This document shows positions 42,266 to 51,037 of a DNA stretch of 64,000 bases, piece by piece. The stretch covers positions 4,650-68,649 of the forward strand of contig NZ_JBGSQX010000025.1 of the NCBI RefSeq assembly GCF_041737845.1, read 5' to 3'. Within the stretch, counting starts at the first letter, position 1. Each line of letters opens with the position of its first letter. The translations under genes were made by a program, and so were the position numbers. Under the pieces are notes generated by a model. The model was not told where the DNA came from. It made no database searches and saw only the letters and a list, made by a program, of their open reading frames with translations. The stretch is from Desulfococcus sp041737845. GTDB taxonomy: Bacteria; Desulfobacterota; Desulfobacteria; Desulfobacterales; Desulfococcaceae.

Positions 42266-44179
42266 ATGAACACGACCGCTCAAGAAAATGAAGTAAAAAT
42301 CGTCCGAAGCCAGTTCGGACTGCTCCGGGTCCGGCGCTTCGCGCCGTTTTTCTGGACCCAGTTCTTAGGCGCCTTCAACGACAACGTCTTCAAGAACGCC
42401 CTCATCATCCTGATCGCCTACAAGGGCGGACATGCGATTCAGATGGACTCGAACATCCTGATCAACCTCTCTGCAGGGCTCTTCATTCTGCCGTTTTTTC
42501 TTTTCTCCGCCACCGCGGGCCAGCTCTCGGACAAATACGAAAAGGCCCTGATGATCCGGCGCATCAAGTTCATGGAGATCGTCATCATGGGGGCCGCGGC
42601 GGTCGCCTTTGCCGCAGACAGCATGATCGCCCTCATGGCCATCCTGTTTTTCATGGGCGCCCAGTCAGCCTTTTTCGGTCCCGTCAAATACAGCATCATT
42701 CCCCAGCACCTCGCCCCCGACGAACTGGTCGGCGGCAATGCCATGGTCGGCATGGGCACCTTCGTCTCCATCCTCCTGGGCACCATCACCGGCGGAGTCC
42801 TGGTGCAGATTGAAAACGGGGCCCTCTGGATCGGACTCACCGTATGCGCCATCGCGCTGGCCGGATATAGCGCATCCCTGTTCATCCCCAAGGCTCCGGC
42901 CCTGGCGCAGCGGATCACGATCCGCATCAATCCGTTCACCCAGACCTGGAAGACCATCGGGTACGCCCGGCGGATTCATTCCGTGTTCCTCTCCGTATTA
43001 GGAATCTCCTGGTTCTGGTTTCTGGGATCGGCCTATCTGACCCAGATCCCCAACTTCACCCGGTTCATCCTGAAGAGCGGCGAAAGCGTGGTCACCCTGC
43101 TCCTGACCATGTTCTCCATCGGCATCGGCGTCGGCTCCCTCCTGTGCGAAAAGCTCTCCGGAAAAAAGGTGGAGCTGGGCCTGGTCCCGCTGGGCTCCCT
43201 GGGGCTGAGCCTTTTCGGCATCGACCTGTTCCTGGCCTACGATCCCCCCGAGGTCGCCTCGCTGATGGACATCTCCGGCTTCATGGGCACCCCGGGAAGC
43301 CTGCGCGTCCTGTGCGACCTCGTGCTGATCGGCATTTTCGGGGGGTTCTACATCGTCCCCCTCAATGCCTTTGTCCAGCTTCGGACGGAGCCTGAATACC
43401 GGGCCCGGGTCATCTCGGCGAACAACATCCTGAACGCCCTGTTCATGGTTTTGTCGACAGGGGCGGGCGTCCTCCTGCTGGGTTTCGTAAAGCTGTCCAT
43501 CCCCCAGTTTTTTCTGATCATCGCCATAGGCAATATTCTGGTGGCCGTATACATCTATTCCGTCGTTCCCGAATTCACCATGCGTTTCCTGATCTGGATG
43601 CTGACCCACACCCTTTACCGGGTCCGGCACGAGGGGCTTTCCCACGTTCCGGATGAGGGCGCCGCCTTGCTGGTCTGCAATCATGTCTCCTATGTCGACG
43701 GCCTGATCATCGCGGGCGCCCTGCGGCGGCCCGTACGCTTCGTCGTTTTCGAACCCATCTACCGCATGCCGGTGCTCAATTTCATTTTTCGCACCGGGGG
43801 GGCCATCCCCATCACCTCCGAAAAAACGAATCCCGGCACCTACCGCCACGCCCTTGACGCCATCGACAGGGCCCTGGCCGACGGGGAGGCTGTCTGCCTC
43901 TTCCCGGAGGGGAAATTGACCAGCGACGGCGAGATCGACCGGTTTCGGCCAGGCCTTGAAAGCATCCTCCGACGCAGGCCGGTCCCCGTGATTCCCATGG
44001 CCCTGAGAGGGCTGTGGGGAAGTTTTTTCAGTCACAGGGGGGGCCCGGCCATGACAAGGCGCCCGGCGCGATTCTGGTCGGAGGTGACAATCGCCTGCGG
44101 GTCGCCGGTGCCGCCGGCGCAGGCGACCGCCGAGGGTCTCCGGGAGACGGTGGCGGTTCTGCGCGGAAATTACCCATAA
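42266..44179 (+). CDS. MFS transporter fused to PlsC-type acyltransferase
   Basis: A 637-residue protein. Residues 1-425 form a major facilitator with about 12 helices, similar to the lysophospholipid transporter LplT (FRRFAPFFWTQF-like start, then GAFNDNVFKNALIIL). Residues 440-637 form a 1-acylglycerol-phosphate-type acyltransferase with NHVSYVDGL (HxxxxD) and LFPEGKLTSDG. The expected role is to flip lysophospholipid inward and reacylate it. In enterobacteria LplT and Aas are separate, and Aas carries an acyl-ACP synthetase domain that is absent here. It is followed by the NAD kinase gene on the same strand. Confidence 0.88.
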   Translation: MNTTAQENEVKIVRSQFGLLRVRRFAPFFWTQFLGAFNDNVFKNALIILIAYKGGHAIQMDSNILINLSAGLFILPFFLFSATAGQLSDKYEKALMIRRIKFMEIVIMGAAAVAFAADSMIALMAILFFMGAQSAFFGPVKYSIIPQHLAPDELVGGNAMVGMGTFVSILLGTITGGVLVQIENGALWIGLTVCAIALAGYSASLFIPKAPALAQRITIRINPFTQTWKTIGYARRIHSVFLSVLGISWFWFLGSAYLTQIPNFTRFILKSGESVVTLLLTMFSIGIGVGSLLCEKLSGKKVELGLVPLGSLGLSLFGIDLFLAYDPPEVASLMDISGFMGTPGSLRVLCDLVLIGIFGGFYIVPLNAFVQLRTEPEYRARVISANNILNALFMVLSTGAGVLLLGFVKLSIPQFFLIIAIGNILVAVYIYSVVPEFTMRFLIWMLTHTLYRVRHEGLSHVPDEGAALLVCNHVSYVDGLIIAGALRRPVRFVVFEPIYRMPVLNFIFRTGGAIPITSEKTNPGTYRHALDAIDRALADGEAVCLFPEGKLTSDGEIDRFRPGLESILRRRPVPVIPMALRGLWGSFFSHRGGPAMTRRPARFWSEVTIACGSPVPPAQATAEGLRETVAVLRGNYP

Positions 44180-44255
44180 CTTTATTTATTTTTTTCTTTA
44201 TGCAGGGTCTAACCCTGTGGTAGATATAAACGATACTTTCAGGACGGAGATATCC

Positions 44256-45143
44256 ATGATCCCGCATGAAGAAAACAGGGCATGCGCCCTCATGAAGGTC
44301 GGCCTTTTCGTCAAGCCGCAGCACGAAGCCATTCAAAAAGCGGACGCGTTCGAACGATGGCTCGCAGCCCGGCAGATTCCCGTCGTCCGGAAGCAGGGCA
44401 CCCCCTCCAACCGGAAGATTGCATTAAACTCGAGAGAGTATGCGCCGCGGGACCTCTTTTGCGTCTTCGTCCTCGGGGGGGACGGCACGTTTCTGAGCGC
44501 CGCCAGGTGGATCGGAGACGCTCCCATCCCCATCATCGGCGTCAAGTTCGGAGAGGTGGGGTTTTTGGCGGAGACCGTCGAGGACGGCCTTTTCTCGGCG
44601 GCGGAGACCATCCTGAAAAAAGAATTCACGACCATGGCCCGAATGCGGCTGCTCGTTCGGGTCCTCCGGGAAGGCGAAGAGATCGTCCGGGAGCCGGTGT
44701 TGAACGACATCGTCATCAACAAGGGCGCGCTGGCCCGCCTGGCCCGCATCAAAACCTACATCAACGACCGGTACCTGACGACCTTCAGGGCCGACGGGCT
44801 CATCGTGGCGACCCCGACCGGATCCACGGGCTATTCCCTGGCGGCGGGCGGCCCCATCATCCACCCGACGGTGCCGGGCATCGTGATCACCCCCATCTGC
44901 CCGTTCACCCTGACCAACCGGCCGATCATCATGCCGGATTCCGTGTGCATCGAGCTCCGGCTCGACAAGAGCGCTTCGGACATCATGCTGACCTTCGACG
45001 GCCAGGCCGGACTTGAAATCACGGAAAAGGACACCATTATCGTCCGAAAAGGGTGCCAGCCCATCCAGATGATCACCCTGCCCGACCGCCACTATTTCGA
45101 CGTGCTCAAAACCAAACTCCGCTGGAGCGGAGAAAGAATCTGA
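44256..45143 (+). CDS. nadK: NAD+ kinase
   Basis: A 295-residue ATP-NAD kinase that makes NADP+. The catalytic GGDGT motif is present (LGGDGTFLSAARW), with VKFGEVGFLAE, VLNDIVINKG, ADGLIVATPTGSTGYSLAAGG and the C-terminal FDGQAGLEI. I chose the ATG at 44256 (MIPHEENRAC) because GGAG lies 6 nt before it; a GTG at 44217 would add 13 residues. It is followed 8 nt later by the vWA gene. Confidence 0.95.
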   Translation: MIPHEENRACALMKVGLFVKPQHEAIQKADAFERWLAARQIPVVRKQGTPSNRKIALNSREYAPRDLFCVFVLGGDGTFLSAARWIGDAPIPIIGVKFGEVGFLAETVEDGLFSAAETILKKEFTTMARMRLLVRVLREGEEIVREPVLNDIVINKGALARLARIKTYINDRYLTTFRADGLIVATPTGSTGYSLAAGGPIIHPTVPGIVITPICPFTLTNRPIIMPDSVCIELRLDKSASDIMLTFDGQAGLEITEKDTIIVRKGCQPIQMITLPDRHYFDVLKTKLRWSGERI

Positions 45144-45151
45144 CAGGAGCC

Positions 45152-46108
45152 ATGCCGCGCGCCTACGCAAACCGTTTTTTCTGTGCCAAATGCGGGTACA
45201 CCGGCGCACTCTCCCGGGAAAACCGGTGCCCCAACTGCGGAAAAATCCCGGGGTGGTGGCGCTTCTCCGGAAAAGGGGCCGCCATGCCGGCCGCGGGCAT
45301 GCTTGTGCTGGCGGCCGGCCTGATCTATTTCCACCTCTTCCATCCCCGGGCAGCCGCCGAACTTTCGCGGCTGTTTCAGCCCCACCCGAAGCATTTCCAC
45401 GTAGGTCTCGACGTATCCGCCAGCATCAACCAGGATGCTCTCGAAAAAATCAAAGACCACCTGGGGATCTGCCTCAGAGGGTTTGTGGGCGACACATCGA
45501 TCTCCTATCAGATATCGACCTTCGGCAACCCCGGCTGCGGAAAGGAATCGATCGCAGCCCTGGTGGCCACGGCATCCCCCCGGCACCACGCGGCCTTCGA
45601 CGGCTCCGTTGGCAAAACCCTTGCAGCCGTTGCCGCCACCCCGGTCGCCCCTCGGGAGGTGACGCCGCTGACGACCCCCTTTTACGGTTTTCTCGAGTCC
45701 GCCCTCTCTTCCGCTTCGGGAAAACGCGTCATCATCTTCTCCGATCTGATGAACGACGACGGCGACTGCAGGGAGCGGTACGCCTTTCCCGCGGAGGCCA
45801 TAGAGCGTTTCGGGGCCGACGGAAGCAGCGACCTCGTCTTCCTCTACACGGCCCCTCGCGCCGGCGGGGATGTTCAACTCAAGCGCGCCCTGCAGGACCA
45901 GCAGCAGGCATTCATCGACCGGATGAACGCCCTCGCGGAGGCCGGCAAGGTGCGGGTGGTTTTCCGCCGCATTCCCGATGATCCGCTGGAGAGCCTTCCG
46001 TTCATCCGGAGCGAGCTGAGAAAAAGCCTTCCATCGACGCTCCGGGACGGCATTCGCGACCGCCTCTCCAGGATTTTCGACGCCGTTTTCGCGGCCAGCG
46101 CCTCATGA
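45152..46108 (+). CDS. vWA-like membrane protein with N-terminal zinc ribbon
   Basis: A 318-residue protein starting MPRAYANRFFCAKCGYTGAL. Residues 9-30 are a Cys4 zinc ribbon (CAKC...CPNC). Residues about 43-66 form a TM helix (PAAGMLVLAAGLIYFHLF). The rest resembles a von Willebrand A domain with a metal-ion site (DVSASIN and IIFSDLMNDD). The AGGAG site is very close to the ATG. It likely lies in the inner membrane with the vWA domain outside, and may be an assembly or quality-control factor. Function unknown. It is co-directional with nadK and convergent with the TM2 gene. Confidence 0.7.
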   Translation: MPRAYANRFFCAKCGYTGALSRENRCPNCGKIPGWWRFSGKGAAMPAAGMLVLAAGLIYFHLFHPRAAAELSRLFQPHPKHFHVGLDVSASINQDALEKIKDHLGICLRGFVGDTSISYQISTFGNPGCGKESIAALVATASPRHHAAFDGSVGKTLAAVAATPVAPREVTPLTTPFYGFLESALSSASGKRVIIFSDLMNDDGDCRERYAFPAEAIERFGADGSSDLVFLYTAPRAGGDVQLKRALQDQQQAFIDRMNALAEAGKVRVVFRRIPDDPLESLPFIRSELRKSLPSTLRDGIRDRLSRIFDAVFAASAS

Positions 46109-46144
46109 ACCCCGGCGGCACGGCCTTCTCCGGATGGGGCGGCG

Positions 46145-46543
46145 TCACCCCCGGGCGTTGATCTCGTCGATCTGCTCGTTGAGGGTCCAGTAGTCATAGA
46201 CGTATCCCACCAGAAACAGCCCGCCGGTCAGGAAATAGACGATCCCCGTGATCCATTTGCGCATATAAAAGCGGTGGATGCCGAGGATACCGAGAAATGT
46301 CAGGAGGATCCATGCGATGTTGTAGTCCAGCAGGCCTTCTTTGAAGCGGATATCCGCATCGCGATCCATGCCGGGAATCAGGAAAAAGTCGACGATCCAT
46401 CCGATGATGAGGAGTCCCAGGGTAAAGAAATAGATCGTTCCGGAGACCGGCCTGCCGTAATAAAACCGGTGGGCGCCGGTGAATCCGAATATCCATAGAA
46501 TGTAGCCGATGGTCTTGCTGTGGGTGTTTTCCCGTTTTGCCAT
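46145..46543 (-). CDS. TM2-domain membrane protein
   Basis: A 132-residue protein with two TM2 units, each with a Gly-x-His-Arg-Phe-Tyr motif (GFTGAHRFYYGRP at about residues 19-31 and GILGIHRFYMRKW near 84-96). About four hydrophobic helices are expected. TM2 domains are widespread, and their role in bacteria is unclear. It is downstream of tmcA but separated by a strong terminator, so it is probably its own unit. Confidence 0.85.
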   Translation of the reverse strand: MAKRENTHSKTIGYILWIFGFTGAHRFYYGRPVSGTIYFFTLGLLIIGWIVDFFLIPGMDRDADIRFKEGLLDYNIAWILLTFLGILGIHRFYMRKWITGIVYFLTGGLFLVGYVYDYWTLNEQIDEINARG

Positions 46544-46580
46544 ATTGCCCCTTCCTTTTCCCGGGCCAAATGCCGTCCAT

Positions 46581-46619
46581 AAAAAAGCGCACGGGAACCC
46601 ATCGCTCCCGCGCGCTTTT
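46581..46619 (-). terminator. Intrinsic terminator of the tmc operon
   Basis: Minus-strand stem GCGCGCGGGA (46606-46615) with TCCCGTGCGC (46587-46596), 9-nt loop, one mismatch, then six T (46581-46586). On the plus strand the stem is also followed by TTTT, so it could work both ways. It lies 54 nt after tmcA. Confidence 0.8.
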
Positions 46620-46672
46620 GATGATATCAGACTGTTCGAAAATGTATAAGGGCTGCGCCCGCTCAGCTTCCG

Positions 46673-47068
46673 TTATGATTTCTGGTGGCACTCCCCGCAC
46701 ATGACCGGGCCTGCCTTCTGATCCTCGTGGCAGCCCTTGCAGTTGAGATGATATGCCCGCATCAGGTCCATTTTGGTTTTTCCATCGGCCATATGGCATT
46801 CGGAGCATTCCAGGTTCTCGGTGGATTCGCCCTCCACCTTGACGCCGCTCTCATCGAAGCTGTGGTGGCATTCCGCGCAGTCTTCGATGGCGGCCTTTTC
46901 GTTGTGCTCGTCGTGATTGAACGCAACCGCGGTCCGCATCCGCACCCCGAAGGCGCTGTCCCGGACGCCGGCGATCTCCCCGGTGTCCCGGGAGAAGCCG
47001 GATAGGGCCGCAACTGCGGAAACGATAAACGCGACGACGATATATGCTGCCAGAGCCTTTCTATTCAT
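46673..47068 (-). CDS. tmcA: TmcA, tetrahaem cytochrome c3 family protein
   Basis: A 131-residue periplasmic cytochrome with signal helix MNRKALAAYIVVAFIVSAVAAL. Four CxxCH motifs are present: CAECH, CSECH, CKGCH and CGECH, the count of a tetrahaem c3. The ATG at 47066-47068 has GAGGAG 8 nt before it; a GTG 9 nt upstream is possible. It would receive electrons from type I cytochrome c3/hydrogenase and pass them to the Tmc membrane complex. It is the last tmc gene in transcription order. Confidence 0.9.
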   Translation of the reverse strand: MNRKALAAYIVVAFIVSAVAALSGFSRDTGEIAGVRDSAFGVRMRTAVAFNHDEHNEKAAIEDCAECHHSFDESGVKVEGESTENLECSECHMADGKTKMDLMRAYHLNCKGCHEDQKAGPVMCGECHQKS

Positions 47069-47136
47069 TTGGCACACTCCTCTTTGTCCGGTGGTTCCGG
47101 TTTGGCATGCGTTTTTTTCCTGGGCCGGCGCCCTGC

Positions 47137-48474
47137 CTATTCCGGTTTCTCCATGATTTCATAAATGATGTCCCCCAGGAATTTCAGCTCCAGCCCCACA
47201 TGATAGTGGTGGATGATATCCTCGAGTCCGCCGTGGCAGTTGTGGCAGGGCGCGATACAGACCTCGACGCCTTTTTTCTTGACGGCCAGGAGCTGTTCGG
47301 CCTTGATCCGGTTGCTGTGAACCCGCTTGTCCCGGAAGGGCGGACCGCAGTTGATCACCCCGCCCCCGGCGCAGCAGCAGTAGTTGTGTTCGCGGTTGGG
47401 CGTCATTTCGGTGAAATTGCTGCAGGTCTTGTTGACCACGTACCGGGCCATCTCGTGGAGCCCCCGTCCCCGGATCACGTTGCAGGGGTCATGGAGGGTC
47501 ACGGGTTTGTCGTATTTATGCTTGATCTTGATCCGGTCCGCCTTGAACAGGTCATAGTAGAACTCGAGGGCGTGAACCATCTGGACCGGCGGCATCTTCC
47601 ACCCCAGGGCGCGGTTGCCCATGTCGTAGACCGATCGGAAGGCGTGGCCGCACTCGCCCATGACGATTTTCTTGACCTTGAGGCGCATGGCGGTTTCAAA
47701 ATGCTCTTTCTTGAGCCGCGCCATCATCTCGTTGTCGCCCGTATACATGGCCATGTCGCTGTTGTCCCATCCGGGGGTCGCGGGCATGGTCCAGTCGACG
47801 CCGGCCACGTTCAGGATCACCGCCGCCTGGTAGATCAACTGGGCCCGGAACTTGGGCTCGGGACCGATGACCGAATACATGACCTCGGCCCCCTCCTTCT
47901 CGAGGGGGATCCTGAGGTTTTCAATCTCTTCGCCGGCCTCTTCCTCCTGCCAGAACAGGGTGTCGATCCACTCATCTTCCTTGACCCACATCTGGTTCAT
48001 GGTGGCGGAATGGCTGTGGGCCGTGTCCTGGATATACTGGGGGGTCACGCCCAGCTTGTGGCAGATGCGCCGCATGATCAGCATCATGTAGGCCACATCG
48101 ATGCCGAAGGGGCAGTACATGGCGCACCGCCGGCAGAGGTTGCACTCCGTATAGCAGAGTTCCGCGGCCCGGCGGATGAACTCGGGGCTGACCTTCCCTT
48201 TTTTTTCGACGATCTCCCAGAGGGTCTGCTTGACCTTGGCGGCCGGCGAAAAGACCGGATTTTTATCCTGCGAAAGGTAATAATGGCACGCCTCGGAACA
48301 TAGCCCGCAATGGACGCAGGTATCGACATAAACCTTCAATCGGGCGCCGGTCTCCCTGTCGATCACCTCGTTGACCACCTTCTCGATCTTCTCGGGCGTC
48401 AGCTTGGCCGCGCCCCCGTCCAGGCCCATATCCTTGATATTTTTCACTTCGATTTTGGATGCAGGTTCACCCAT
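47137..48474 (-). CDS. tmcB: TmcB, HdrD-like Fe-S subunit
   Basis: A 445-residue cytoplasmic protein. It starts MGEPASKIEVKNIKDMGLDG after GGGAG; an upstream start is less likely. It has two ferredoxin-like motifs (CVHCGLCSEACHYYL and CNLCRRCAMYCPFGID) and two CCG-type domains (HNYCCCAGGGV, APCHNCHGG). It is homologous to HmcF, including HDPCNVIRGRG and TPNREHN. It would transfer electrons to cytoplasmic acceptors of the sulfate-reduction pathway. Confidence 0.92.
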   Translation of the reverse strand: MGEPASKIEVKNIKDMGLDGGAAKLTPEKIEKVVNEVIDRETGARLKVYVDTCVHCGLCSEACHYYLSQDKNPVFSPAAKVKQTLWEIVEKKGKVSPEFIRRAAELCYTECNLCRRCAMYCPFGIDVAYMMLIMRRICHKLGVTPQYIQDTAHSHSATMNQMWVKEDEWIDTLFWQEEEAGEEIENLRIPLEKEGAEVMYSVIGPEPKFRAQLIYQAAVILNVAGVDWTMPATPGWDNSDMAMYTGDNEMMARLKKEHFETAMRLKVKKIVMGECGHAFRSVYDMGNRALGWKMPPVQMVHALEFYYDLFKADRIKIKHKYDKPVTLHDPCNVIRGRGLHEMARYVVNKTCSNFTEMTPNREHNYCCCAGGGVINCGPPFRDKRVHSNRIKAEQLLAVKKKGVEVCIAPCHNCHGGLEDIIHHYHVGLELKFLGDIIYEIMEKPE

Positions 48475-48518
48475 TCTCTTGCTCCCTTTATCGTATAGGG
48501 TAAAAGTCAAAAAAACCG

Positions 48519-49178
48519 TTACCAGTCCCTCGCGTGGCGCACCGCGCCGAACTCGGATCCAATGTATCCCCGCGTAAAAAACGCATAGAGCATGTGGCTG
48601 AGACGGGTAAAGGGGATGGCGGCCAGGACGATCTCACCCGACAGCATGTGCAGGATGAAGACCATCTGGTAGCCCGGCCACTGGTGGTAGGCCCAGAATC
48701 CGGTGAAAAACGGCGCCGCCACCATCAGGAGGATCAGATAGTCGGATGTTGAGGTCAGGTACTTGACATCGGGCCGCAGGATCCGCCGGGCGGCGAAATA
48801 GATGCAGGAGCCGAGGACGATGATCGTCATCACGTCCGCAAGGCCGTCTGGAATATACCACCAGTTGATGTCAAAGACCTCCTTCCACAGCAGGGCATGG
48901 GCGCACAGGAAGAGCGGGACGATGATGAGGGAGATGTGAAAGGCGAAGGTCACGAGGGTCATGACCGGGTTCTTCCGCCAGTTCGTCGTGGCGAAAGGGA
49001 TGCTCCAATGGGCGATGGACCGCAGCGCAAACCCCATGTCCCAGTATTCATAAACCGACGGGTCCTTCTTTTTGGCAAGCCTCGCCATGGTCACCAGTTT
49101 GTAGACGCTCCCCCCGATAAACACGATGAAGGCAAGCCACGCCAGGGGACCACTGACAAAATTGTATATCGTATGCAT
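48519..49178 (-). CDS. tmcC: TmcC, cytochrome b-type membrane subunit
   Basis: A 219-residue NarI-like protein with about five TM helices (LAWLAFIVFIGGSVYKLV, VMTLVTFAFHISLIIVPLFL, and others), with histidines that may bind haem b. It begins MHTIYNFVSGP after AAGGAG. It is homologous to HmcE, as shown by NWRKNPVMT and the YFPCRILRPDV-like helix region. It anchors TmcB and passes electrons through the membrane. Confidence 0.9.
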   Translation of the reverse strand: MHTIYNFVSGPLAWLAFIVFIGGSVYKLVTMARLAKKKDPSVYEYWDMGFALRSIAHWSIPFATTNWRKNPVMTLVTFAFHISLIIVPLFLCAHALLWKEVFDINWWYIPDGLADVMTIIVLGSCIYFAARRILRPDVKYLTSTSDYLILLMVAAPFFTGFWAYHQWPGYQMVFILHMLSGEIVLAAIPFTRLSHMLYAFFTRGYIGSEFGAVRHARDW

Positions 49179-49192
49179 CGTCACTCTCCTTA

Positions 49193-50470
49193 TCAACCGG
49201 AAATTTCAGTTACCGGCAACACCTGGCGGACATACCTTTCCTTGTCCCCCGCGCCCTCGATCGCCCGGATCAATATATGCTGCCCGTCCGGGCTGAATGA
49301 CGGACTCCAGACGGCCTTGTACTGGGCCTTCATCGGTTTGCCGTTGACCGCCACCGTATACCGGCCGTTTTTCTCGATCTTGGCCGCGACGTGCTGCTCA
49401 TCGGGGCTGAAGACCGGCGCCCACGCCATGTCGCATTTGAGGTCCCACGCGGCGCCGTCCACGGCGACGGTATAGTCGTTGTTCTCTTTTCCGACGCACG
49501 CCACCCGCTTGCCGCTGGGCGAGATGACCAGGTCCGTTACGAGGTCGCCGAAGGTTTTTTTCCAGGGGTTTCCGTCCACGGCGACGGTCCAGCGGCCGTA
49601 TTTCGGCGCGACGATGGCGGCGATGCTCATCCCGTTCGGGCTGTAAGCGTGGTGCCAGAGCTGGGTGAACCGCTGCCCCCAGAGGATCTGGCCGTCCCGG
49701 GCCAGGGCCCATCCCTCCTGGGTCTTGACCGGCGCGGTCACGGACCCGTCCACAGGTGAAAAAGCGGCCTTCCATACCGTGGGATAGTTGACGGACCAGG
49801 GCTCGCCGTCCACCGCGATGGTGTAGTCATACAGGGTGGTTCTCACCTGGGCGGCCACATGGGCATTGTCCGCGCTGAAGACGGGTTCGTAGACATTGAC
49901 AAAATTCCTGTCCCAAACCGTTCCCTCCACCGCGACCGTGTAACAGCCTTTCTGGAAGGCGTAGATGTCGCCCTCGCTGAATTTGATGGTCTGAACCACG
50001 GCGGCGGCCCTGGTGCCGTCGACGCTTCCGGCAAAATTGGTCATGTACGGGAAGACCTCTTCCCAGGGGGTGTCGTTGATGAGGACGGAATATTCACCGT
50101 CCGCCTGGGTCATGATCATCATGTTTTCGCCGTCTTCGCCGAACTTGGTGTTCCAGGCGAAGTCGTATTTGTTTTCCCAGGCCTCTCCGTCGATGGCGAG
50201 GGTCCATTCCCCGCCGTCCGACACGATACCGGTAAGACGGTTGTCCGGCGAATATCGGAGATACCATACCTTGTCGAAGGTGTTTTCCCAGGCTACGCCG
50301 TTTTCGCAGGCGCTGAATTCCTTATCCTCCGTCTTTACGACGGCGGCTATTTTTTCACCGTCCGGACTGACATACGGCTCCTGCACATAGGCGAACTCGG
50401 CTTTCCACTGGGTGATGTCCGCGATCTGCCGTTTGCCGATGCTCCAGTCCCAGCTAGTTGAATCTGTCAT
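49193..50470 (-). CDS. tmcD: TmcD, tryptophan-rich beta-propeller-like protein
   Basis: A 425-residue protein with no signal peptide and no TM helices. It is built of repeated units of about 45-50 residues, each with a YTVAVDG-like strand, a Trp about three residues later, and FSPDG (for example WKAAFSPVDG, WAPVFSPDE, WSPSFSPDG). This gives a WD40/YVTN-like beta-propeller. It fits the Trp-rich TmcD described in Desulfovibrio. It begins the operon: AAGGAGA is upstream, and its stop lies 14 nt before tmcC. It may be a cytoplasmic scaffold for TmcB. Confidence 0.88.
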   Translation of the reverse strand: MTDSTSWDWSIGKRQIADITQWKAEFAYVQEPYVSPDGEKIAAVVKTEDKEFSACENGVAWENTFDKVWYLRYSPDNRLTGIVSDGGEWTLAIDGEAWENKYDFAWNTKFGEDGENMMIMTQADGEYSVLINDTPWEEVFPYMTNFAGSVDGTRAAAVVQTIKFSEGDIYAFQKGCYTVAVEGTVWDRNFVNVYEPVFSADNAHVAAQVRTTLYDYTIAVDGEPWSVNYPTVWKAAFSPVDGSVTAPVKTQEGWALARDGQILWGQRFTQLWHHAYSPNGMSIAAIVAPKYGRWTVAVDGNPWKKTFGDLVTDLVISPSGKRVACVGKENNDYTVAVDGAAWDLKCDMAWAPVFSPDEQHVAAKIEKNGRYTVAVNGKPMKAQYKAVWSPSFSPDGQHILIRAIEGAGDKERYVRQVLPVTEISG

Positions 50471-50699
50471 GTCCCTTTCTCCTTTGAAGATGATGCCTAA
50501 ATCCTTTCCCGCACTCCGGCCTTCCGCCCGCCGTGGGGAATGTACACCTCAAAACCGAAGCGCGGTAGCGCGCCGTATCACCGAATTGAAACGCAGGGAG
50601 GGCTGACCCCCCTGCCCCGCGATTTTCCGCCTTAATTCCGGATCACCCCAAAAATAATGGCAACGCCACTATTCATGCCGATTCCCGCAACGTTATAGC

Positions 50700-50712
50700 T
50701 CTATACCGTAAA
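50700..50712 (-). promoter_or_regulatory. Candidate tmc control element
   Basis: On the minus strand TTTACGGTATAGA, about 235 nt before tmcD, resembles TACAGTATAGA in the hmc control region (TAC, purine, GTATAGA). A CTTTAC direct repeat precedes it. It could be a -10 box or a shared regulator site. Confidence 0.3.
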
Positions 50713-50894
50713 GTGTTTTTTGTAAAGTTTAATGTTTTGATACCCTATTCAAGGGGAAAAAACAAAGTAGTTTCCGTCTAAGGGGAATTGCCGGGCAGGA
50801 CGGGGGCCGGGGGCGGGCTGCGGCCGCCTTATTCCGGCCATACCGCATGCGATGTGCAGCCACTGCAGGGGGTACAGCCATGCCCGCTCATCCG

Positions 50895-51015
50895 GACGGT
50901 TTCGGAAAAACCCGATATCTGCGTTACGCAACCGCCCGCTTCGCTGCGCCGTACTGCAGCCGCCCATCTTTCCAGGGGATTCGCAGGCCGCATCTCGAAC
51001 TTTTACGAAACCGTT
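50895..51015. repeat. Palindromic dispersed repeat, copy 2
   Basis: A 121-bp element matching copy 1 at 313-435 in terminal sequence (GACGGTTTCGG...; right end ...CGAAACCGTT) and in internal words GATATCTGCGTTACGC and GTACTGCA. Identity is lower in the middle. It contains no gene. The remaining 50471-50894 sequence holds the tmc upstream region and shows nothing else. Confidence 0.7.
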
Positions 51016-51037
51016 TGCAAACCGAATTCCCCGTTCA

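Noticed and set aside
44203..44217. Small hairpin CAGGGT-CTA-ACCCTG before nadK
   Set aside because: Too short, with T-rich sequence on the wrong side for a terminator in either useful direction.
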